Positions 7,929-13,817 of a stretch of DNA of 15,016 bases are shown here, one piece after another (positions within the stretch are counted from its first letter, which is position 1; every line of letters begins with the position of its first letter). Source of the DNA: Actinomycetota bacterium (GTDB taxonomy: Bacteria; Actinomycetota; Actinomycetes; Actinomycetales; Microbacteriaceae). The stretch lies in contig RFNI01000204.1 of assembly GCA_009927245.1 (NCBI GenBank), positions 1 to 15,016 of the forward strand. Direction: 5' to 3'. The notes under the pieces are model-generated. The model did not search any database and was not told the DNA's origin. It saw only the letters and a program-made list of their open reading frames with translations. The position numbers were made by a program, and so were the translations under genes.

Positions 7929-9152
7929 ATGTCTGATAACAAGAGTCATTACAACACTCAGTTCCTGGGTGAGCCAATCAAGATCAACCAAGCCGCTCAA
8001 GGACCTGCACAGGTTTCAGGTCAACGCAAGTCAGCTAACTTAGGAGTAATCCTTGCTGCCATTCTTGGGCCAATTCTTGGTGCTGTCTTTGGTATCTCTG
8101 CCTACGGTGGCGGATTGCCTTTCTCAACTGGAGCACAGCAGGTCACGATCACAAACCCAGGCAGCGTGAACTGGGTAACTGCAGCAGCAGCTAAAGCACT
8201 TCCTTCGGTTGTTACTCTTTCAGTTTCATCTGGAACTAATGGCGGAACCGGTTCAGGTGTTGTTCTATCAACCGACGGTTACATTCTCACCAACGCTCAC
8301 GTAGTCACCTTGGATGGAGCAACCGACAACGTGATGATTGAGGTAAAGACCAGTTCTGAGAAGATCTTTAAGGCAGTGGTGGTTGGCACTGACCCAACAA
8401 ATGATCTAGCTGTAATCAAAGCAACAGGTAATGGTTTTACTCCAATCGAATTCACTGACAGTTCTTCCATCAATGTTGGAGACTCAGCGGTTGCTATCGG
8501 TGCACCACTTGGCTACGACGCAACCGTTACAGCTGGAGTTGTATCAGCACTTCACAGAACTATTCAGGTTGATTCTGCAGAAGTGCCACGAGATGGTGGA
8601 TCAAGTTTGCAACTTTGGGATAACGGAAGCTCTGTTCCTCCGGTGAACCTTGACGTTATTCAAACCGATGCTGCAATCAACCCTGGTAACTCCGGTGGTG
8701 CACTAGTAAATGACAGTGGACAGTTGATAGGTATCAACGTTGCCATTGCCGCAGCCTCTGGAACATCGGCTCAGTCAGGAAGCATTGGCGTCGGCTTCGC
8801 TATTCCTTCAAATGTTGCAAAGCGAATCTCTGAACAGTTAATAAAGAACGGTTCAGTTAGTCACGGTTTACTAGGTGCTTTGGTTAGTGATGCTGGTAGT
8901 TCCGATGGAACAGGTTCATTCTCTGTGGGTGCGAAAGTTCAAGAACTTACCCCCGGTGGTCCAGCAGAGAAAGCTGGCCTGAAAGTTGGCGACATAGTTA
9001 CTGCTTGTGATGGGCAGAGAATTGATAGTTCATCAGAGCTAACAGCAGCTATTCGCTCTAAAGAGGCTTTTGCAACAGTCACCCTCGAAGTTCTTAGAGG
9101 GGAAGAGACAATTACTCTGACTGCCAAGTTGGGCGATGCTTCCGCTAAATAA
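7929..9152 (+). CDS. HtrA/DegP-type membrane-anchored serine protease with PDZ domain
   Basis: 407 aa S1C trypsin-like protease for extracytoplasmic protein quality control. Order: cytoplasmic tail 1-36, one membrane helix about 38-58, protease domain about 82-305, PDZ domain about 315-402. The catalytic triad is visible: H124 in TNAHVV, D159 in DPTNDLAV, S255 in NPGNSGGAL. A loop at about 214-240 (DSAEVPRDGG...NGSSVPP) is longer than in E. coli DegP but common in actinobacterial homologues. Only one PDZ is present, ending with 'GDIVTACDGQRIDSSSELTAAIRS'. Start: GGGAGA at 7917-7922, 6 bases before the ATG, is a good ribosome binding site, so this gene, unlike several neighbours, has a leadered mRNA. 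A dyad lies just upstream. No SigE-type GGAAC promoter was seen. Function is secure at family level; substrates unknown. Confidence 0.95.
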   Translation: MSDNKSHYNTQFLGEPIKINQAAQGPAQVSGQRKSANLGVILAAILGPILGAVFGISAYGGGLPFSTGAQQVTITNPGSVNWVTAAAAKALPSVVTLSVSSGTNGGTGSGVVLSTDGYILTNAHVVTLDGATDNVMIEVKTSSEKIFKAVVVGTDPTNDLAVIKATGNGFTPIEFTDSSSINVGDSAVAIGAPLGYDATVTAGVVSALHRTIQVDSAEVPRDGGSSLQLWDNGSSVPPVNLDVIQTDAAINPGNSGGALVNDSGQLIGINVAIAAASGTSAQSGSIGVGFAIPSNVAKRISEQLIKNGSVSHGLLGALVSDAGSSDGTGSFSVGAKVQELTPGGPAEKAGLKVGDIVTACDGQRIDSSSELTAAIRSKEAFATVTLEVLRGEETITLTAKLGDASAK

Positions 9153-9165
9153 CTAGTTATTTAGC
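9144..9165. repeat. Perfect 22-bp palindrome at the HtrA stop codon
   Basis: GCTAAATAACT is followed immediately by its exact reverse complement. The palindrome covers the HtrA stop codon and ends 24 bases before the malic enzyme ATG. As RNA the AT-rich stem with no spare loop would make a weak hairpin followed by only TTT, so it is a poor intrinsic terminator; as DNA it has the symmetry of an operator site. Confidence 0.5.
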
Positions 9166-9177
9166 TTTAGGGCGTGG

Positions 9178-9183
9178 CAGACT
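9178..9183 (+). promoter_or_regulatory. Candidate -10 box for the malic enzyme gene
   Basis: CAGACT differs from TAGACT only in the first base and ends 6 bases before ATG 9190, the same spacing as at murI. There is no Shine-Dalgarno. Since the first T of a -10 box is normally important, this is tentative; transcription could also continue from the HtrA gene. Confidence 0.3.
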
Positions 9184-9189
9184 ACATAT

Positions 9190-10581
9190 ATGTCAATGGT
9201 GCCATCGGTTCAGTATTCAATAACTATTCGCTTGGAAGCCCCAGCGAAGAACACTGCAGTTAGTGAACTAACTGCAATCATCGAACAAGCTGGTGGTTCG
9301 GTCACTGCAGTTGACGTAAATCATTCAGATGCAGAGCGAGTGAGAGTTGACCTCACTTGTGCTTGCACTAACTCTGATCACGCAGGGCAAATAGTTGAAA
9401 GCCTCAAGAAAGTTCAAGGCGTTGTAGTTGGTAAGGTTTCTGACCGAACCTTCCTTGCTCACCTAGGTGGAAAACTAACCATCGAATCCAAGCTTCCAAT
9501 TCGTAACCGAGATGACCTCTCTCTGATATACACACCAGGTGTTGCCAGAATCTGTGAAGCGATTGCTAAAGATCCATCAGATGCTAGAAGACTTACCATC
9601 AAGCGAAACACCATCGCTGTTGTCACTGATGGCTCTGCAGTTCTAGGTCTTGGAAACATTGGACCATTAGCTGCTCTTCCAGTTATGGAAGGTAAAGCTG
9701 CCTTGTTCAAGCGCTTTGCAAACATTGATGCGTTCCCTATCTGTCTTGACACTCAGGACACTGATGAGATTGTTCGAACAGTCAAAGCAATTGCTCCTGT
9801 CTTTGCAGGCATAAACCTTGAAGACATTTCAGCGCCTAGATGTTTTGAAATTGAAACAAGGCTTAGAGCTGAGTTAGATATTCCTGTCTTCCACGATGAC
9901 CAACATGGAACAGCAATCGTCTGTCTAGCTGCACTTAGAAATGCACTAAAGGTAGTTGACAAGAAGATTGAAGATGTTCAGTTGGTAATGAGTGGTGCAG
10001 GAGCGGCAGGAACTGCTGTTCTGAAGCTTTTATTCGCTGCTGGACTAAAGCATGCAACTGTTGCAGATCAACATGGCATCATCCACGTTGGTAGAGGAGA
10101 CATTGATCCAACTTCTTCACTTGGTTGGGTTGCTGGAGCTACTAACGCTTCAGGTAAGACTGGAACACTGAAAGAAGCAATTGTTGGAGCAGATGTCTTC
10201 ATCGGTGTTTCAGCAGCGAATCTCTTGGATGCATCTGACATCGAGAAGATGGCACCGAAGTCAATCGTCTTCGCACTTGCTAACCCGAACCCTGAAATTG
10301 ATCCAGCTCAGGCTGCAATTCACGCAGCAGTTGTTGCGACCGGTAGAAGTGATTTCCCAAACCAGATCAACAATGTTCTAGCTTTCCCAGGTTTCTTTAG
10401 AGGATTACTAGATGCCGGAGCGAACCAGATAACTGAGGAAATGCTGCTAGCAGCAGCTGATGCACTAGCTAAGTGTGTTGAACCTTCTCAGCTAAATGCC
10501 TCATACATCGTCCCTAGCGTTTTCCACGCTGATGTTTCTCAACGCGTGGCAGAAGCTGTTCGCAACGTGGCTAGGTCATAA
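9190..10581 (+). CDS. NAD(P)-dependent malic enzyme with N-terminal ACT domain
   Basis: 463 aa enzyme converting malate to pyruvate and CO2 while reducing NAD(P). The N-terminal ACT-like domain (about 6-88, YSITIRLEAPAKNTAVSELT...) suggests allosteric control by a small ligand. The malic domain follows: Y114 in IYTPGVAR, K169 in MEGKAALFK, metal-binding E211/D212 in NLEDISAPRC and D236 in FHDDQHGTA, with VVTDGSAVLGLGNIG between. The Rossmann domain has GAGAAG at 269-274. The ending LNASYIVPSVF... is typical of the short bacterial class. D/cofactor discrimination cannot be read with certainty. Start: ATG 9190 sits 6 bases after a -10-like CAGACT; ATG 9196 (MVPSVQYS) is an alternative. A perfect 9-bp inverted repeat lies inside the first 90 bases of coding sequence. 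DUF3039 follows after 10 bp. Confidence 0.95.
   Translation: MSMVPSVQYSITIRLEAPAKNTAVSELTAIIEQAGGSVTAVDVNHSDAERVRVDLTCACTNSDHAGQIVESLKKVQGVVVGKVSDRTFLAHLGGKLTIESKLPIRNRDDLSLIYTPGVARICEAIAKDPSDARRLTIKRNTIAVVTDGSAVLGLGNIGPLAALPVMEGKAALFKRFANIDAFPICLDTQDTDEIVRTVKAIAPVFAGINLEDISAPRCFEIETRLRAELDIPVFHDDQHGTAIVCLAALRNALKVVDKKIEDVQLVMSGAGAAGTAVLKLLFAAGLKHATVADQHGIIHVGRGDIDPTSSLGWVAGATNASGKTGTLKEAIVGADVFIGVSAANLLDASDIEKMAPKSIVFALANPNPEIDPAQAAIHAAVVATGRSDFPNQINNVLAFPGFFRGLLDAGANQITEEMLLAAADALAKCVEPSQLNASYIVPSVFHADVSQRVAEAVRNVARS
9255..9276. repeat. Stem-loop inside the start of the malic enzyme gene
   Basis: TGCAGTTAG and CTAACTGCA are exact reverse complements around a TGAA tetraloop, giving a 9-bp stem from codon 22 to 29. 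It could fold in the mRNA or serve as a dyad in DNA. It lies in coding sequence, so coincidence through codon choice is possible. Confidence 0.4.
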
Positions 10582-10582
10582 T
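10577..10582 (+). promoter_or_regulatory. Candidate -10 box for the DUF3039 gene
   Basis: CATAAT is one base from TATAAT, overlaps the malic enzyme stop codon, and ends 9 bases before ATG 10592. No Shine-Dalgarno precedes the ATG, so a leaderless transcript is plausible. Confidence 0.35.
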
Positions 10583-10591
10583 CGAACTGCT

Positions 10592-10852
10592 ATGACAGAA
10601 CAAAGTCCAATCACAATCATCGATCCTCAGGTGGCTCCTCTTGAGCCAGGTGATCACGAGCGTTACTCGCACTATGTCAAGAAAGACAAAGTAGTTGAGT
10701 CTGCAGTAATGGGAACCCCCGTAGTTGCTTTATGCGGGAAAGTCTGGGTGCCAAGTCGTGACCCTGAAAAGTTCCCAGTCTGCCCTGACTGTAAAGATAA
10801 GTATGAGGCGATGAAGAAGAATGAGTCAGGTGACTCAAAGGGCTCAGAGTAA
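10592..10852 (+). CDS. DUF3039 family small zinc-ribbon-like protein
   Basis: 86 aa actinobacterial protein of the DUF3039 family. The family core is clear: LEPGDHERYSHYV (17-29), VVALCGKVWVPSRDPEKFPVCPDCK (44-68). C48, C64 and C67, possibly with H24 or H27, look like a small metal site. The C-terminus is a hydrophilic tail. Start: ATG 10592 gives the usual family N-terminus; extending to 10496 would overlap the malic enzyme by 86 bases and add non-family sequence. It lies 10 bp after the malic enzyme stop and 21 bp before murI on the same strand. Function is unknown; a nucleic-acid or protein-binding role is only a guess from the metal site. Confidence 0.9.
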   Translation: MTEQSPITIIDPQVAPLEPGDHERYSHYVKKDKVVESAVMGTPVVALCGKVWVPSRDPEKFPVCPDCKDKYEAMKKNESGDSKGSE

Positions 10853-10861
10853 CCTCGCCAA

Positions 10862-10867
10862 TAGACT
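10862..10867 (+). promoter_or_regulatory. -10 box for murI (leaderless)
   Basis: A consensus actinobacterial TAGACT ends exactly 6 bases before GTG 10874. No Shine-Dalgarno exists in the 21-bp gap after DUF3039. This supports both the GTG start and a leaderless mRNA. No strong -35 is recognisable at the expected distance. Confidence 0.55.
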
Positions 10868-10873
10868 TATCCA

Positions 10874-11677
10874 GTGAACAATTCGCCCATCGGTATCTTC
10901 GACTCAGGAGTCGGAGGTTTAACCGTTGCTAGGGCAATCATCGATCAGCTTCCTAATGAATCAATCATTTATCTTGGTGACACTGCTAACACTCCTTACG
11001 GTCCTAAATCACTCAGTGAAGTTAGAACACTTGCACTAGGAGTAATGGATCGACTAGTTGACGAAGGCGTCAAAGTTTTAGTTATTGCCTGTAACACTGC
11101 ATCTTCTGCAGTTCTTCGAGACGCTAGAGAGCGATACACCGAAGGCAGAGGCATTCCAGTAGTGGAAGTTATTCAACCAGCGGTTAGAAGAGCAGTTGCT
11201 GCTACTAGAAACGGTCACGTTGGCGTCATTGGAACTAATGCAACCATCGCTTCTAAAGCATATGACGATGCATTCGCGGCTGCTGTGTCACTGAATCTTG
11301 AAACAGTTGCTTGCCCCGAATTCGTTGACTATGTCGAACGAGGTATTACCAGCGGCCCTGAGCTAATCGCACTTGCCGAGACTTATCTTGCACCTATCAA
11401 AGAAGCGGGCGTTGACACTTTGGTTCTTGGGTGCACTCACTACCCACTTCTAACTGGCGCTCTGTCTTATGTGATGGGTGATGATGTGACTTTAGTTTCA
11501 TCAGCTGAAGAGACGGCTAAAGATGTTTATCGCACTCTGTCTCAGCATGGTTTATTCAGGGGAGACCTGAGTGCTCCAACTCTTCGTTTCCAGGCGACCG
11601 GAGATGCAACTGCTTTTGCTAAATTAGCAAAGCGCTTCTTAGGTCCTGAAGTTCAAACTGTTGAACAGATCAACTAA
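10874..11677 (+). CDS. murI: Glutamate racemase
   Basis: 267 aa cytoplasmic enzyme that interconverts L- and D-glutamate, supplying D-Glu for peptidoglycan stem peptides. Both halves of the active site are present: D10-S11 in GIFDSGVGG, C73 in ACNTASS, and C187-T-H in LGCTHYPLL; the two cysteines are the acid/base pair. LGDTANTPYGPKS (35-47) is the usual substrate loop. Length is normal for the family. The start is GTG, placed by the MNNSPIGIFDSG alignment and by the TAGACT box 6 bases before it. It is the first gene of a murI-rph-rdgB run, an order also known in other actinobacteria (mycobacteria have murI, then rphA-Rv1341). The gap to rph is 17 bp. Confidence 0.97.
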   Translation: MNNSPIGIFDSGVGGLTVARAIIDQLPNESIIYLGDTANTPYGPKSLSEVRTLALGVMDRLVDEGVKVLVIACNTASSAVLRDARERYTEGRGIPVVEVIQPAVRRAVAATRNGHVGVIGTNATIASKAYDDAFAAAVSLNLETVACPEFVDYVERGITSGPELIALAETYLAPIKEAGVDTLVLGCTHYPLLTGALSYVMGDDVTLVSSAEETAKDVYRTLSQHGLFRGDLSAPTLRFQATGDATAFAKLAKRFLGPEVQTVEQIN

Positions 11678-11680
11678 CTA

Positions 11681-11687
11681 GAGAAGG
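11681..11687 (+). promoter_or_regulatory. Ribosome binding site that sets the TTG start of rph
   Basis: GAGAAGG stands 7 bases before TTG 11695. No in-frame ATG or GTG exists that would keep the family N-terminus (TRADGRANNQLR), so this site decides the rare TTG start. Confidence 0.8.
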
Positions 11688-11694
11688 TAATCAA

Positions 11695-12420
11695 TTGACT
11701 AGAGCAGACGGCAGAGCCAATAACCAATTACGTAAGGTGACAATCGAGCGTAACTGGAGTGAGCATGCAGAAGGTTCTGCACTTATTTCTTTTGGTTCAA
11801 CCAAAGTGCTCTGCACAGCGTCTTTCACTGCTGGTGTTCCACGCTGGAAAGTTGGTCAAGGCGAGGGTTGGGTAACCGCTGAATACGCAATGCTGCCAAG
11901 AGCAACCCATGACCGTAATGACCGTGAATCAATCAAGGGCAAGGTCGGCGGTCGAACTCATGAAATCTCAAGACTTATTGGAAGAGCGCTTAGAGCAGCA
12001 GTTGACTTCAAAGCTCTAGGGGAGAACACAATTGTTATTGACTGTGACGTATTACAGGCTGATGGTGGAACTAGAACTGCAGCAATCACCGGAGCATACG
12101 TTGCTCTAGTTGATGCAATCAATTACGGAATTGCTAAGGGTCACATCCCAGCTAAGAACAAAGTAATTATTGACTCAATTGCTGCAATCTCAGTTGGCAT
12201 CATCGATGGTGAACCAATGCTTGATCTTGCATACACAGAAGATGTTCGAGCAGAAACTGACATGAATGTTGTCGTTACAGGCTCAGGAAAGTTCGTTGAA
12301 GTCCAGGGCACTGCTGAAGGTGCAGCCTTTGATAGAGATGAACTAAACGCTCTATTAGATCTAGCTCTCCTTGGAACAGCCGAGCTAACTCGTCACCAGG
12401 CTGACTCACTAAATTCATGA
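11695..12420 (+). CDS. rph: Ribonuclease PH
   Basis: 241 aa phosphorolytic 3'-5' exoribonuclease that trims tRNA 3' ends and RNA tails, normally a hexamer. Family blocks are intact: TRADGRANNQLRKVTIERNW at the N-terminus, GEGWVTAEYAMLPRATHDRNDRE (56-78), GGRTHEISRLIGRALRA (85-101), DCDVLQADGGTRTAAI (116-131), and LDLAYTEDVRAETDMNVV (176-193), with D177 and D183 in the position of the metal-binding carboxylates. The TTG start is supported by a clear ribosome binding site. The stop overlaps the rdgB start as ATGA, a sign of translational coupling. In this window RNase PH would be relevant to maturation of the tRNAs, although a functional link to the nearby CCA-less tRNA-Arg is only suggestive. 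Confidence 0.97.
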   Translation: MTRADGRANNQLRKVTIERNWSEHAEGSALISFGSTKVLCTASFTAGVPRWKVGQGEGWVTAEYAMLPRATHDRNDRESIKGKVGGRTHEISRLIGRALRAAVDFKALGENTIVIDCDVLQADGGTRTAAITGAYVALVDAINYGIAKGHIPAKNKVIIDSIAAISVGIIDGEPMLDLAYTEDVRAETDMNVVVTGSGKFVEVQGTAEGAAFDRDELNALLDLALLGTAELTRHQADSLNS

Positions 12421-12986
12421 AACTAGTTCTCGCAACCCATAACCAAGGAAAGGTTCAAGAGCTTAGAGCAATCCTTGAACCTAATGGTTTTGAACTTGCT
12501 GGTTACGACGGTCCAGAACCAGTTGAGGATGGCACAAGCTTTGTCGAGAATGCTCTGATCAAAGCAAGAGCTGCTTTTGCATCAACCGGACTACCTTCTC
12601 TCGCTGATGATTCAGGAATTGCAGTTGAGATTCTCGGTGGTTCACCGGGCATCTTCACTGCCATCTGGTCTGGGACTAAGGACAATGTTGCTAACCGTCA
12701 GTTGCTTCTAGCTCAACTAAAAGACATTTCCGAAGAACATCGTCAGGCTTCATTTGTCTGCACGATTGCACTTGTAACGGCTGAAACAGAGATCTGCTTC
12801 ACAGGTATTTGGCCGGGTCGAGTTGCCTTTGAAGAACGAGGAACCAACGGGCATGGCTATGACCCAGTGTTTATTCCAGAGGGATTTGAAGTAACGGCAG
12901 CTGAATTAGAGCCTGAGGTAAAGAATGCGATCAGTCATCGCGCTCAGGCAGTTAGCGCTTTGGTTACTTACCTGAAGAGCCTTTAG
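12417..12986 (+). CDS. rdgB: XTP/dITP diphosphatase (non-canonical purine NTPase)
   Basis: 189 aa HAM1/RdgB-type pyrophosphatase that removes dITP, dUTP-like and XTP nucleotides from the pool. Motifs: THNQGK (7-12), E-N-A-L-I-K-A-R-A (44-52), LADDSGI (62-68), GHGYDPVF (145-152), and SHRAQA (173-178). One oddity: after PGIF the family normally has S-A-R-Y/W, here T-A-I-W, so the usual arginine is an isoleucine at residue 83. It overlaps rph by four bases (ATGA) and ends convergently inside the DedA gene, with 23 bp shared. Family assignment is firm. Confidence 0.95.
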   Translation: MKLVLATHNQGKVQELRAILEPNGFELAGYDGPEPVEDGTSFVENALIKARAAFASTGLPSLADDSGIAVEILGGSPGIFTAIWSGTKDNVANRQLLLAQLKDISEEHRQASFVCTIALVTAETEICFTGIWPGRVAFEERGTNGHGYDPVFIPEGFEVTAAELEPEVKNAISHRAQAVSALVTYLKSL

Positions 12987-13593
12987 TTCTACTCTTCACA
13001 ATTTCCAGAATCACTGGAATAAATGAGAGAGCCACTAGGGCCAAAGTAACAACAATCACATGTTCTCGAATGAAAGCGACATTTCCGAGGAAATAACCAA
13101 TCAATGGGACGCTGATTCCCCAACTGAAAGCACCGATGATGTTGTATCGGAGGTAGTAACGGTAAGGCATCTTTCCAACACCGGCTGCAACGGGGATAAA
13201 GGTTCTCATAATCGGGACATAGTGAGCGAAGATAACCGCTTTACTTCCATACTTTGCAAAGAAAGCCTGAGTTCTCTCAACGTTCTTATGGCTAAACAAC
13301 TTAGAGTCTTCACGCTTGAAGACAGCAGGTCCTGCTTTTAGGCCAATGAAGTATCCGATCTGGTCACCGATTACTGCAGAGACCGAGATCATGAGACAGG
13401 CTAGCCAAATAGGGGAATCGATAACTCCACCACCAATGAGTAATCCAACTGTGAAGAGGAGTGAGTCTCCGGGGAGGAAGAACCCTAGGAGGAGACCAGT
13501 CTCAGCTATCACTATCAGTGAAGCTATGACTAGGGCTAGGGGTCCAAGGGACGCGAGGATGTCTTCTGGGTGCAGGATATCGTTTATGTTCAC
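12964..13593 (-). CDS. DedA family membrane protein
   Basis: 209 aa polytopic membrane protein (SNARE-associated/VTT domain). DedA proteins support envelope integrity and polyprenyl- or phospholipid translocation. Visible features: E31 in VIAETGLLLGFFLPGDSLLF (28-47), a second amphipathic segment GDQIGYFIG, the arginine motif HYVPIMRTFIPVAAGVGKMPY (124-144), and two final hydrophobic helices (about 160-200) before a basic tail. The start is GTG 13593; it lies one base after the tRNA-Arg discriminator, and no other usable start occurs before the conserved region. The upstream ATG at 13623 would be inside the tRNA. No Shine-Dalgarno space exists, so translation probably begins on the 5' end left by tRNA processing, or on the read-through transcript. 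It converges with rdgB (23-bp overlap). Confidence 0.92.
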   Translation of the reverse strand: MNINDILHPEDILASLGPLALVIASLIVIAETGLLLGFFLPGDSLLFTVGLLIGGGVIDSPIWLACLMISVSAVIGDQIGYFIGLKAGPAVFKREDSKLFSHKNVERTQAFFAKYGSKAVIFAHYVPIMRTFIPVAAGVGKMPYRYYLRYNIIGAFSWGISVPLIGYFLGNVAFIREHVIVVTLALVALSFIPVILEIVKSRTKGSSGK

Positions 13594-13594
13594 G

Positions 13595-13666
13595 TGCCCC
13601 CAGCAGGAATCGAACCTGCGCACCCGCCTCCGGAGGGCGGTGCTCTATCCCCTGAGCTATGGGGGC
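13595..13666 (-). tRNA. tRNA-Arg (CCG), CCA not encoded
   Basis: A 72-nt cloverleaf ending at the discriminator A. Acceptor GCCCCCA pairs with TGGGGGC; D arm GCTC-AGGGGATA-GAGC; anticodon stem CCGCC/GGCGG with loop CTCCGGA and anticodon CCG; short variable loop GTGC; T arm GCAGG-TTCGAAT-CCTGC. The bases after the discriminator are CGT, so CCA must be added enzymatically, unlike tRNA-fMet in this window. Its 3' end runs directly into the DedA start codon. It is divergent from argS, whose product charges it. Confidence 0.95.
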
Positions 13667-13741
13667 TCAAAGATATACCCAGACTACCAGCGGGGTATCT
13701 GGCTGCTTAGGCGACATTTCAGCCTTATCGGGGCTCTTCGC

Positions 13742-13747
13742 TAGACT
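13742..13747 (+). promoter_or_regulatory. -10 box for argS
   Basis: Consensus TAGACT; the start of transcription would be near 13754, leaving a leader of about 64 bases, in contrast to the leaderless genes nearby. No strong -35 is seen. Confidence 0.5.
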
Positions 13748-13762
13748 TAGATCATTACTGGC

Positions 13763-13780
13763 GCAGGCATTGAAGCCTGC
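13763..13780 (+). repeat. Hairpin in the argS leader
   Basis: GCAGGC and GCCTGC pair around the loop ATTGAA, a GC-rich 6-bp stem in the predicted 5' leader, 37 bases before the start codon. It has no T run after it, so it is not an intrinsic terminator. A regulatory role is speculative. Confidence 0.4.
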
Positions 13781-13805
13781 AAGCCATAGATATTTCACTC
13801 AAATC

Positions 13806-13810
13806 AAAGG
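13806..13810 (+). promoter_or_regulatory. Ribosome binding site of argS
   Basis: AAAGG stands 7 bases before GTG 13818 and fixes that codon as the start, giving the expected N-terminus (M)TPADIAASILRIL. Confidence 0.65.
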
Positions 13811-13817
13811 TATCCAC

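Larger units (their letters stand above)
13667..13817. other. Divergent intergenic region between tRNA-Arg and argS
   Basis: 151 bp. It must hold both promoters. On the minus strand TATATC/TAGTCT-like hexamers occur 6-20 bases before the tRNA, but no pair is convincing. On the plus strand TAGACT is a good -10 for argS. No ORF of interest is present. Confidence 0.6.

Noticed and set aside
9144..9175. Intrinsic terminator after HtrA
   Set aside because: The stem is AT-rich, has no loop and only three Ts follow; treated as a palindrome of unknown role.
13594..13623. Upstream ATG for DedA (adds MRRFDSCWGH)
   Set aside because: These codons lie inside tRNA-Arg; the family N-terminus begins at GTG 13593.
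13316..13744. Plus-strand ORF containing FTCPQQESNLRTRLRRAVLYPLSYGG
   Set aside because: It reads the tRNA-Arg antisense and the DedA gene backwards; another common tRNA-shadow ORF.
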